A stretch of 64,000 nt of DNA from Stramonita haemastoma (Eukaryota; Mollusca; Gastropoda; Neogastropoda; Muricidae): contig CM060327.1 in NCBI GenBank assembly GCA_030674155.1, positions 23,249,874-23,313,873 of the forward strand, given 5' to 3'. Below are positions 1 to 10,987 of the stretch, piece by piece. Position 1 is the stretch's first letter. Every line of letters begins with the position of its first letter. Made by a program: the position numbers and the translations under genes. The notes beneath the pieces are model-generated. The model saw nothing but the letters and a program-made list of their open reading frames with translations, did no database searches and was not told where the DNA came from.

Positions 1-67
<67 letters not shown>
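1..67. repeat. (CA)n microsatellite at the window edge
   Basis: About 33 CA units run from the first base, so the true length is unknown. Confidence 0.95.
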
Positions 68-72
<5 letters not shown>

Positions 73-984
73 AACACGAACACACAAGCACATATGCATG
101 TCCATGTGTGCACACATTTAGAGTTTTTAAAAAAAAAGTGTCAAACAAATTATATCAGTTACAATATTACCAACACCTTTTTTTTTTTTTTTTTAAGAGT
201 TTACGAAAAGAACCATAAAATGTCAATCAAACAAATTATATCAGGTTACAATATCTCCATACTTTCAAGTTCATACTTATATATAAAAAAGGAATTTTTT
301 AAAAAGTCAAAAAGAAAAAAAACAAACAAAAAACAAAAACAATGATACAATATGATAATACCCATCACCACTAAGAGCAAAAGCACAACACTTAAAAAAA
401 AATTTTTTAAGGGGTGAACTGGACAGGGAGGGGGTGGGGTATCAAGGAGGAAGGGGGGAAAACACAAACAGCAAACAGAATTATAATGATGAAAAATTAT
501 TACACTAACAACTATACCCCTACACATATCCAAAAAAAAAGCTATAACCACTAACCAAAACAATATAAGTGCTATTAATCCATCAATAAGTATTTTTTTT
601 TAAAAAAATTTAAACAAAAAAATTTTCATGCTAAAACCTATTGAAGTGGTAAAGAGAAAATGCATGAAAAAAGTCACCAATCTAGCCATCAGGTCAGCCA
701 TTTGGTTTTCTCCTTTTCCATTGTATTTAAATTTACAGATTGTACACATGTTTACATACACTTATACCCTTTCATGAACATTATAAAAAAAAAAAAGTCT
801 TTCTCCTCCTCTCCCCCTTCCACATACATACATAGCATGTAAAGTGTAATATTTCTAGTTCAATAAATCATATCTGAAAGATTTTTAGGGGGAGCAAAAA
901 GTACCAATTCATTTCATCTAAGCATGGCTGATCAAATTTATGATCGAGTTCTTAAACATTTTTGCATGAGCACATTAAGTGATT

Positions 985-1450
985 TTTTTTAAAAAACTAA
1001 TTCTTAAACTGATTTTGTTTTTTATATATTTTAAACGTTTTGGGAGCTTGTGCAATAAATCACTACCCGAGTATAAGAAGCTTGTTTTGTAAAGATTATT
1101 TCTGGTTCTGGGAAATGAATTAGTGATCTTGGGAGGGGCATTTCCATTGACAAATTTTTGTACAAATAGAGCCTTAATGAAATAAAGTCCGATTTGGAAG
1201 GAAAGAATATTTGCTTGCTTATAATCGGTTAGGTAGTTTGATTTTAATAGGACAAGTTTTAGTGCTCTTTTTATATAATCGAAGGAATTTAAAATAAGTT
1301 TCACTACAGCTGTCCCAAAGAGATGGAGCATAATCAACTATAGGCAAAATTTTGGCCACAAAAAAAAAGTTTGAATGAATGATTGTCTAGAAAGCGTTTT
1401 GTTTTTGATAACTGAAGTACCTCATTAGCAAGACGTTTTCCTAGTGCCAT
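985..1450 (-). mobile_element. Decayed LINE reverse transcriptase, C-terminal part
   Basis: Minus-strand translation gives the typical C-terminal pattern of non-LTR retrotransposon polymerases in two frames: RLANEVLQLSKTKRFLDNHS, then KILPIVDYAPSLWDSCSETY (the P-x-I/V-D-Y...W-x-S-C-S motif). After a frame shift it continues IKRALKLVLLKSNYLTDYKQ, NGNAPPKITNSFPRTRNNLY and GSDLLHKLPKRLKYIKNKIS. At least one frameshift and the lack of the upstream catalytic domain show it is inactive. The clade was not determined; a CR1 or Jockey-type element is likely. Confidence 0.65.
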
Positions 1451-1794
1451 CTATTAGTGGGCTGGGGGTGCTATGACATGAGAAATGGACATATCCCTGA
1501 CCTACAGCAAAGCAAAAGACAAAGAAATAGATACGCTTATTCAAGATGCCTGCAATTTTATACACATACAAAGAAAAACAAAATGGGTTTTCTTATACCA
1601 GACTTTGTAAAATTACAAAAGGAAAAATATGCCTTTTCCAATGCAAGGTTGAAAATAACTTTTTTTTTCTAAAAATAAAAAAAACAGCAATCTTATTTGT
1701 GATATTCCAATGCTTGTTCAACTTCCACCTTTCCCAAAATTATGACAGTTTAAGTAAATGTTTGTTACAGCTGCAAATCCAGCATTTTAAAAAA

Positions 1795-1960
1795 TTTCCT
1801 TTAAACCATACACACACAGAGAACTTAAATTCCTATTTCAGGCATTTTAAAAGATTTTAAACCATACACACGCACAGAACTTAAATTCATATTTCAGGCA
1901 TTTCAGAAAGATTTCTTTAAACCATACACACACACACAGAGAACTTAAATTCATATTTCA
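1795..1960. repeat. Tandem repeat, about 60-bp unit, three copies
   Basis: Units share aaaccatacacacacagaga, acttaaattcatatttcagg and cattttaaaagatt; the CA part varies in length. Confidence 0.75.
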
Positions 1961-2867
1961 CTAAGTGCCATTTTCCTCTTCACACCCCATACACACACAC
2001 ACAGAGGTCAAAAAATACCTGTGGCATATGATTCCTGCAGCATATATACTACCCACACACACATGCACTCTCATTCCCATGGACCTGAACATTCTACCTC
2101 TCCTTTTTCATAATGATAATACATAATTTGATTTTACTTTCTGAAATCAAACCCCCTCCCAAAAAAAAACCCAAAACACTTCTGTTTTTAAATAAACCAT
2201 CTAAAAGGCATCTCCCTCAAATGATCTAATCATGTATTGTAAAAACAGCAAGTTTGCTTTTCAAATAATTATACTTGCTCAAAAATGCTCCCCGCTCCTA
2301 CCCTCTCCTAAACTTAATCACAATGTTTGACCATCTGCCCCTGTCCTCATACAAGAAAATATAAAGGAAGCTTTATCATAAAAATACTAATATGAATACC
2401 ATATCTAAAAAAATTTTTATATATATATATATGAATATGAATACCTTGTCTAAAAAGCTGAATACTTTTGTTATCTCAAAAACATGAGAAATTCATCCCA
2501 ATCCTCAGTCATTACACCTCTTTATCCCTATGTACCAGAACATTGTAACACGCACCCCCTCCCCCCCCTCCATCCTAGCATGCTTTTTCCTTAAACTCTA
2601 GCACCCCTTCTCCTCCCAACCCCAGCAGTAGTGTGATTATATTTTATCTTATTACTGGGATATGAATACCTTGATGATGGGCAAAAAAACCTGTCGCATA
2701 CGCAAAGATCTGACCATTGATAAATCTTGAAGCTCAAGCTGAGGAACTAAAAAGTTATTGGTATTTTTATCATAAGGATAATTTTCACATTTTGGCTTGT
2801 TTAGAACTATTGATCCTTACTGTTTGCATATGATTTTGTTTGTTCTGATTTTCAGAGCATGGTGTAA

Positions 2868-3375
2868 AGCAGCTCTGTGCCTATCCATTTACTCTAAACA
2901 ATTTCATTAGAATTTTGATTCAAACCGAAAGAAAGTATTTAGCCATTGTGTCAGCATATACCCCTATCCACTTACTCTCAACAATTTCATTAGAATTTTT
3001 ATTCAAACCCAAATAAAACATTTAGCCATTGTGTCAGCATATACCCCTATCCACTTACTCTCAACAATTTCATTAGAATTTTGATTCAAACCCAAAGAAA
3101 ATAGCCATTGTGTCAGCATATACCCCTATCCACTTACTCTCAACAATTTCATTAGAATTTTGATTCAAACCCAAAGAAAATATTTAGCCATTGTGTCAGC
3201 ATATACCCCTATCCACTTACTCTAAACAATTTCATTAGAATTTTGATTCAAACCCAAAGAAAATATTTAGCTATTGTGTCAGCATATACCCCTATCCATT
3301 TACTCTCAACAATTTCATTAGAATTTTGATTCAAACCCAAAGAAAATATTTAGCTATTGTGTCAGCATATACCAT
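2868..3375. repeat. Minisatellite, 83-bp unit, about six copies
   Basis: The unit starts gccattgtgtcagcatatac and continues ccctatccacttactctcaa. Successive starts at 2942, 3025, 3104, 3187, 3270 and 3353 give 83-base spacing with one 79-base unit (a four-base deletion). Copies differ by only a few bases. Confidence 0.9.
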
Positions 3376-4039
3376 CATGTTTACCTGCCTTTTGTGTCCA
3401 CAAGTGGGGCCAGGGTTAGAGTTGAGTTTAGTGTTAAGGTTAGAGTTAAGAGTTAATAGCGGGTAAGGGTCGTCTGTCAGTTGGTCGGTCTGAATGTTAG
3501 AATGCATGTGGACACAATAGCACATAGACAAATGGTATGTAGCTGTAGACACAATGGTATTTCATTTCATTTCATACTGCTTACAGCCCCACCTGCCAAA
3601 ATGGCCATTAGTATATCGCAGTAGTATGGAACTTTAATTGAAAATCACCAGTTCTATCAAAAGCTGAAGCTATGCACTGGACTTCGATGTCCACAAAATT
3701 TCCACTTTATCATCAAAATTTATTTCAGGCTTAAGTCATTTTCGTACAAGTTGCATCCATTTTTTAAAAAGCCAAAAATAAAACATTCGTCCCCAATGTC
3801 GGAATGTGGCTACCTTTATGGTGGACAAAAATTGTCGTATATGCAAAAATTTTACCATTGGGACCCTCAGAGCTCTAGCCTAGCAGCCCCCCCAAAATAT
3901 ATATACAAGCACACACACACATCCATCCCTCTTTTCCTGTCCCCACTGCTCTAAATGTGCATCCATACCCCTCCTAAACACCCCTTTCCTCTCCTTGCCT
4001 CTCCTCCCAACCGTATGTCTCCTCTCCACAACTATTCCC

Positions 4040-4450
4040 TTGATACACACATACATCCGGTGGGAACAGACGACATTTACAAAACTGCACACACACGGGG
4101 ACCAGATGAAAAAAAGCACATGATTGCTTACTCTGTTATCCTCGATATAAAAGAATTTTTAAAAAATAATAAATATGATATAAAAATTAATCCATTTCTC
4201 TAAAAATTATGTAACACTAATGTTTTGCAAACTAAACTCATTTATAGCTTTTAGATATCATCCCTGAAGTTGGAATATGGCCACCTTAATACTGGGCAAG
4301 AACAGTTGCATATGCAAAAATCTATTGGTAAACAGATGACAAGATTTACAAAACTGCATACACACAGGGACTGGGCGTAAAAGAAAAAATTCAAAAAGCA
4401 CATGGGTGCTTATTCCATTATCCTCAATGTAAAAGAATAAATAAATGAAT
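4040..4450 (+). mobile_element. Two 3' fragments of SINE S1 with S5 fragment between
   Basis: 4,055-4,180 and 4,325-4,450 both match the S1 3' part (aaaactgcacacacacgggg, ttatcctcgatataaaagaa). Between them, 4,262-4,325 matches family S5. Confidence 0.6.
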
Positions 4451-4884
4451 AAGTTTAAACTTAAAAAAAAAGTTTAAAGTTTAACACAAACATACATGTT
4501 CAGTTTAAATTCACTTCAATCTCAAAATGAATCAATATGCAACAGATACTAATTCCCTCAAATGTTATATTACACATTTTTACTTGCATCAACTAACAGC
4601 AGGCAATATTGAGGATAACCGCCACTATTTCATTAAAAAAAAAATCAAGTTGAAAATACACATGGAAAAAAACAGCAAAAACTTATTTCTGTCTTCTAGC
4701 TTTTCTGCATTTCAACTCATTTGAACATGCACTCTACCCTTTCATATTATTATGATTATGTTTTACTAAGGTGTCTTCTTTACATGCATATTATGAAGCA
4801 CTGTCTTTTTCCGTGGGGGGAGGAGGGGTTCTTCCTTTTTTCAGTCTTTTTTCTGGGGGGAGGGGGGTTAACACTTTTTTTCTT

Positions 4885-4890
4885 TTTATT
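4885..4890 (-). terminator. Polyadenylation signal candidate for gene C
   Basis: A minus-strand AATAAA lies about 100 bases past the stop of the last exon candidate. Confidence 0.35.
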
Positions 4891-4990
4891 TGCTTTGTAT
4901 TTGTTTTCGTCTATAAAAAAAATTGTTCACTCACATCATTCTTCTTTTTTTTGGTGGGTTTTTTTTCTGGGTAATGCTTAACCCAGCTGT

Positions 4991-5096
4991 TCATAGTGAC
5001 TGGGTAGATCTTTGGTTACTTGAAAGTCCTCTCTCCCTTGACTGAAGTGATGTCCTTGATGGGTGTCCTTGACAGATGTCCTCCAAAATGTCACAT
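4991..5096 (-). CDS. Gene C last exon candidate with stop
   Basis: The acceptor is a T-run followed by ACAG|ATGTGAC. The first base completes the split Arg codon from the exon at 5,954; the frame then reads CDILEDICQGHPSRTSLQSR and RGLSSNQRSTQSL to TGA at 4991-4993. A hydrophilic Ser/Arg/Gln-rich tail is plausible for a C terminus. Confidence 0.45.
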
Positions 5097-8000
5097 CTGT
5101 AAAAAAAAATAATAATAATTAAAAAAAAGTTGTCAGCCTTGCTCGAAAAAACCCACAGGAATTGACTTGGAAGGCAGAAAATAAAAGTAGAAAGTTAAGG
5201 AAGAAGATTTTTTTTTTTTTAAGATAGTAAAGAGGAAATTTCTCATCCCTGCAAGACAATGGAGACTTTAAATCTCTGTGTGTGTGTGTGTGTGTGTGTG
5301 TGGAGGGGGGTTATATTTTATTTCTTTTATTTCGAGGATAATGAAATGAGCACTCATGTGCTCTTATACATCCAGTCCCTGTGAGTATGCAGTTTGTAAA
5401 TACCATCCGTTCCCACCAGCACACAACGGCGTACTCTTCCAAAAAGCGTAAGATTCTAACGTGTGCAAGATTTCTCTGTATGTTCAGACATGGGATCTTG
5501 GTTTATAGTCTCATCCGTTGGACGTTTAGGGGAAATGGAGTTGGCACTTATGTTAACTCCAGAGGGAAATATCAGCAGATAGATATACAGTGACAAAGAG
5601 TAGCATCCTGCAAATTATACTGTCATTTTACTGTCAAGGTATTTCTGAAAATCGGTAAGTAGTGTTTCAATACAGCGCAAATTTTCATTTAAGTTATAAA
5701 TCCCAAATATATATGATGTCAGAATATAGGTCAAGCTTTCAACAGTTGAAAATGGGATTTCTCTGATCGTTTTGAATGTTTGAATTTTTGTTCGGATGGC
5801 GGACAGAAAAATTTTTTTTTTAATTCCTAGAATATAGAAACATTTAAAAAATAGTTTTGGATGCAACTGGAATCTTCCATTTGATAAGACTACTACCAAC
5901 ACAAATACAAGATACACATATGCTAAGACAGAGGGAATGGTCACAACAGTTACCTGATCATGTGCTGGTAACTGACTAGTAGCACTGGATTGCGTGTTTG
6001 TTCTCCAGCACTTGATTCCAGAACAGTTGTTCCTGTAAGCAGTTAAAAAGTCATCAGTGGCAGGGTCACAATGATTTGATCTTACAACTTTTAAAGCATA
6101 ATAAATTCACAACTGTGCTATAAAGACATCGTCACATTTCACATCCTGCTATTTTACTTCAAATATAAACGCGTTTCGATCAGAACTTTGAAAAGAATGA
6201 ATTCACAATTATTCTTTAAAGATGTCAATTTCTCCTTTTGTTAAAACAAGTTCGTCATTATTTTTTAAATGCCTTTTTTTTTTCCTTTATCAGCTACAAT
6301 ATCAAAATTATTTGATACCATTTTGTAACAAAAATTCACAATTATTCTTTAAAGACATAGCACATATCTTTTGCTCTACTAACTCCCCCCCACCCCCCTC
6401 CAATTCGCAATTACTCTGGATAACATTTTAAAAAATGCATGTAAGCTGATGTATTTAGACGTCCCTAAAGTCGTAATGCAGCTACTTGCATGGTAGGAAA
6501 AAACAGTTGCATGCACAGACTTTCACCACCACAGAAAGATGGGAATAACTGACAGAAAATAAAGACAATCACACAAAGTCAACGACAGATATATACAAGG
6601 TTGGACAGAATAAAAGACAACAAAAAGGTACCTGATAATTCCTTTCTGCTTCCTGTTAGAAGAAGTGCCTGATGGTGTTGAGTCCAGTTGCTCTCCTGTC
6701 TCAGGGTACCTGGTAAAACAACTGACACCACAAAGTTGAAAACAGGTGGAAAATAAGCAAAAAACAGGAAACAATAATATATAAAGATAACCAACATAGA
6801 ATTACAAAAAACTGAAGATATTACCAAGAGCAAATCATGTCAGAATAAAATTAAAATAGAAGTATAGGAATGTATGAAGTACCAATCATCTCTTCAATAC
6901 CCTCTCACTTCACATGAAAAATTAGGATGCAGGATGGCCTAGTGGTTAGGGCGTTGCGCTTGTGATTTGACAGTCCCAGAATCAAGCCCCAGTTTGAACC
7001 ACCACCAACAGTAAGAATGGACTTTTTTTTCTTTTTTTTTTTAACTGCATGCACACTGGTGTCGTATTTAATATTAATTTAATAAGTTACAATGTGGCTA
7101 TCTTAATAGTGGGTAAAAAATGGTCAAATACCCAAGAATTTCACCACTAAGTGATCCTCAAAGCTCTAGAAGAGGATTTGGATTTTTTTTTTTTTTTAAA
7201 CATGGGCAGAAACACTAGATAGAAAAAAAAACGACCAAAAAAATGTATCAGGTCAGAAATGAAAGGGGAAAATAGGGGGGGAAATTTGACAGAAAAAACT
7301 ATCAGGTCAGAAATGAAAGGGGGAAAAAATGACCAAAAAAATTAATTAAAAAAGTATCAGGTCAGAAATGAAAGGGGAAAAAATCCATAAAAATTGACAG
7401 ACAAAAGTATCAGGTCAGAAATGAAAGAAAAAAATAGACAAAAATAAAAATTGACAGAAAAAAGTATCGGGTCAGAAATTAAAGGAAAAAGACTAAAATA
7501 AAAATTGACAGAAAAAAGTATCGGGTCAGAAATGAAAAAAAAATAGACGAAAATAAAAATTGACAGAAAAAAGTATCAGGTCAAAAAGGAAAGGAAAAAA
7601 TAGACAAAAATAAAAATTGACAGAGAAAGGTAATCAGATCAGAAATTAAAGAAAAAAATAGACAAAAATAAAAATTGACAGAAAAAAGTATCAAGTCAGA
7701 AGTGAAAGAAAAAAATTGACAAAAATAATTGACAGAAAGAAGTATCGGGTCAGAAATTAAAGGAAAAAGACTAAAATAAAAATTGACAGAAAAAAGTATC
7801 GGGTCAGAAATGAAAAAAAAATAGACGAAAATAAAAATTGACAGAAAAAAGTATCAGGTCAAAAAGGAAAGGAAAAAATAGACAAAAATAAAAATTGACA
7901 GAGAAAGGTAATCAGATCAGAAATTAAAGAAAAAAATAGACAAAAATAAAAATTGACAGAAAAAAGTATCAAGTCAGAAGTGAAAGAAAAAAATTGACAA

Positions 8001-10044
8001 AAATAATTGACAGAAAGAAGTATCAGGTCAGATATAAAAAGGAAAAAAAATGTAAGCAAAAATATGCATACCTCATCTAACTTTTCGAAAATGCAGGTCA
8101 TGATGGCTGCCCTCAATGTCAGGTCACTGGCACTCGACTCCAGACCCAGAGCCCCTGAAAGCAATTATTCATCATCAGTACACTAAAAACTCTAGGTTTT
8201 TTCCCTAAGATATTACAATTAATTTTGATTTCATCTGACCATTTTCACCATGCTACCAATTTAGTCAAATTCAATTCCAACCAGTTTATAGAGTTAGATT
8301 TTATACAGATAACAATGTACCATCAAATTATTCTAATCAAATACATTATATCCTTAATTTATTCAAATAATGGTCAAACAAGGATGCTTGAACGCAATCA
8401 TGTTACTCTCCATTCCAGATATTAAGACTGCCATGTTACCAGCAACCAAACACCACAAGATCTTTATAAGTAAACTTTAATGGACTCTTTAGTCTTAGAG
8501 GAAATAAATTTTTAACAAAAAATTTCATGCAAAGAATGTCTTCATTTTCATTTCTTGTGATTGTTTAAAGTCAGTAGGCATGAAACAGAAGAACATTACT
8601 AAAAAAAAAATATAAAAAAAAAAGTACACAATAATAAGAAATACAAATTGGAAGTAGAAGAATTAAAATACTTACAGATCCAAGGATTTCATGGAGCAGA
8701 TTATAGCCCCTCTCCTGAAGGTGTCCAAGATGATCGACAGAACTTGTCCCATTCTAAAAGGCCGTCTCCCAGATGATCCACTTGATGACTCACCAGGTCA
8801 GGACCCATGTTAAATAAAAGATGGGAAGGCTAAGGAAACGCATCAGGAATGGAAGGGGACAACAGAACCACAATGTCTCATGACCACTGTCTCAAAGCCC
8901 GTGTAGGTGGTGGTGTTTAATGACGTAAGGAAACGTGTCAGGTGTACGAAATTAAGGGGATGACTGACGCACAATGCTGTCGAAGGTGGTGGCGTTTTCT
9001 GACGAAAAAAAATGCAGAAAAAAATTAATGACCGAGTCGCAATGTCGTAGGTGGTTGTGTTTTCGGACATAATGAAACCTACCGCAGATGGAAGAGGATG
9101 ACTGAATTGCAATGCCTTACGACCACCATCTCGAGGTCGCTGTAGGTGGTGGTGGTGGTGGTGGTGTGTTGGGCATGATCACTGTCACCCAGAATTGCTC
9201 TCATATTTCTTGCATGATTTTTTCCCCTATTTTGTTTTAGTTTATTATTGGTTTTTATTACTTTTTTTCTTGTTTTTTTTTTTTATTCTTCTTATTTTAT
9301 ATCCCTATTTTTTGTTCGGTCTCTCAATTTTTATCTAATTTTATTTTATTGCATTTTATTCTGTTTTTTTTTATTATTTCATTTCTACTTTATTCTATCT
9401 AAATTTAATTTATTCTTTTTTGTTAATTTTTTAACTTTCACCACATTTTATTTTATACCCCTATTTTTTGTTTGGTCTCAATTTTTATCTAAATTTATTT
9501 TTATTTATTTATATTTATTTATTTTATTATGTCATACTAATTTTTAGCAAGGAATACTGAAGCAATCAGAAGGTCCCAGTGATCATTTCAAGGCAACTGA
9601 CAGGCCAGTCCAAATAAAGAGTGGAACCAAACGACACAGAGAAAAATTTTGACTGAAGCAGAGGGAAATAACTACTGGTAAAATCTGTAGACCAGCTGTG
9701 CAAGAAAGCAGCTGCATGAATGATAAATTTTATCCGTGTCCTCTGGGATCGCGAAACATGCATGCAAGAGTCATTGTGAACGCTCAAGTTTGGGATAACG
9801 CGATGTTTTCATTCTGGAGATGCGATTGAATATCTGTCTGTCCCAGACCGCAAGAAAACAAATCCCTGAAAGGTTTCTTTTAAATTTCCTTTGTCAACCA
9901 TTCCCTACCCTTTACAAACATGGGCCTAACAAGGCAAGATCGTCATGGCGTTTGTGTTGAGGTTGGAGATGCTGCATGGTATCTGAAAATAAAGAGACTG
10001 TAAGTGCACAGTGTACTAAAAAAAAGAGGGGGGGAGAGATACAG

Positions 10045-10122
<78 letters not shown>

Positions 10123-10789
10123 AGGGGGGGGGGGGGGGAGGAGGGAGGGGAGAGAGGGGAGAGAGAGGAGAGAAGACAGACAGACAGACCAGACAGACAC
10201 AGAGACAGACAGACACAGAGACAGACAGACAAGACAGAGACAAAAACAAAGAAGAGAAGGAGAGGGAGAAAGAGAAGACAGAAAAAAATACAAAAAACTT
10301 ACAATTACAGGTGGTTGTTCAGCTTCTGTACATATGAATATGCCAGGTTTCAATGATGGTCTTGGCTTTAATAATAAGCCTACACCTGTCTTTCTGTGCC
10401 TTTCTTTGGCCTTGCTAAGCATGCTGTAAAGGGAGGGGATCCACCGCATGACTTGTTTCATTTCTGCAGGAGAGGCAGGAGTGAAGAAAAGATGTTTCAG
10501 GTTGGTATTTGTTGGATTGGGGTCATGGTAGGGTGTCCTGATGTTCAAGCATTCAGCTTTGGGAATGAAGCTGCCTGTTCAGTTGTCTCATTGTTGGATG
10601 TTAAAGTCTTTGAGGCTTCAGTTTTTGTGGTCGCTGTCTTCCATGTCAGCCCAAAGGTTGCAGGCTCTAGCCATTGATACACAGTTGACCATTTCTTGGG
10701 TTCAGAGGCTGAAAGGTAGTGTATGTTGTCTTTTTCCTGGTGTTCCTGTGAACAGCAACAAGCCTTCTTAAGCCAAGTGTGCTTAAAGT

Positions 10790-10855
<66 letters not shown>

Positions 10856-10936
10856 TGTGATGTGTGGCATGTGAGTGTGTGGCATTGTGTGTGATGTGTG
10901 CGCATGTAGTGTGTGTGTGTGTGCATGTGTGTGTGT

Positions 10937-10987
<51 letters not shown>

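Noticed and set aside
2868..3375. CRISPR-like regular repeats here and at 7.2, 25.3 and 57.7 kb
   Set aside because: Units are directly adjacent with no unique spacers, and the DNA is clearly from an animal; these are minisatellites.
5615..5944. 109-codon minus-strand frame next to a gene C exon
   Set aside because: It begins in the intron just past the donor at 5954, is A/T-rich and shows no conserved pattern.
9248..9547. 99-codon Phe/Leu-rich plus-strand frame
   Set aside because: It is a T-rich low-complexity stretch; the hydrophobic peptide is a composition effect, not a membrane protein.
10004..10429. Arg-Glu and Ser-Leu open frames over GA tracts, also at 13.3, 35.7, 37.7 and 39.5 kb
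   Set aside because: They are translations of (GA)n repeats and are open on both strands for that reason.
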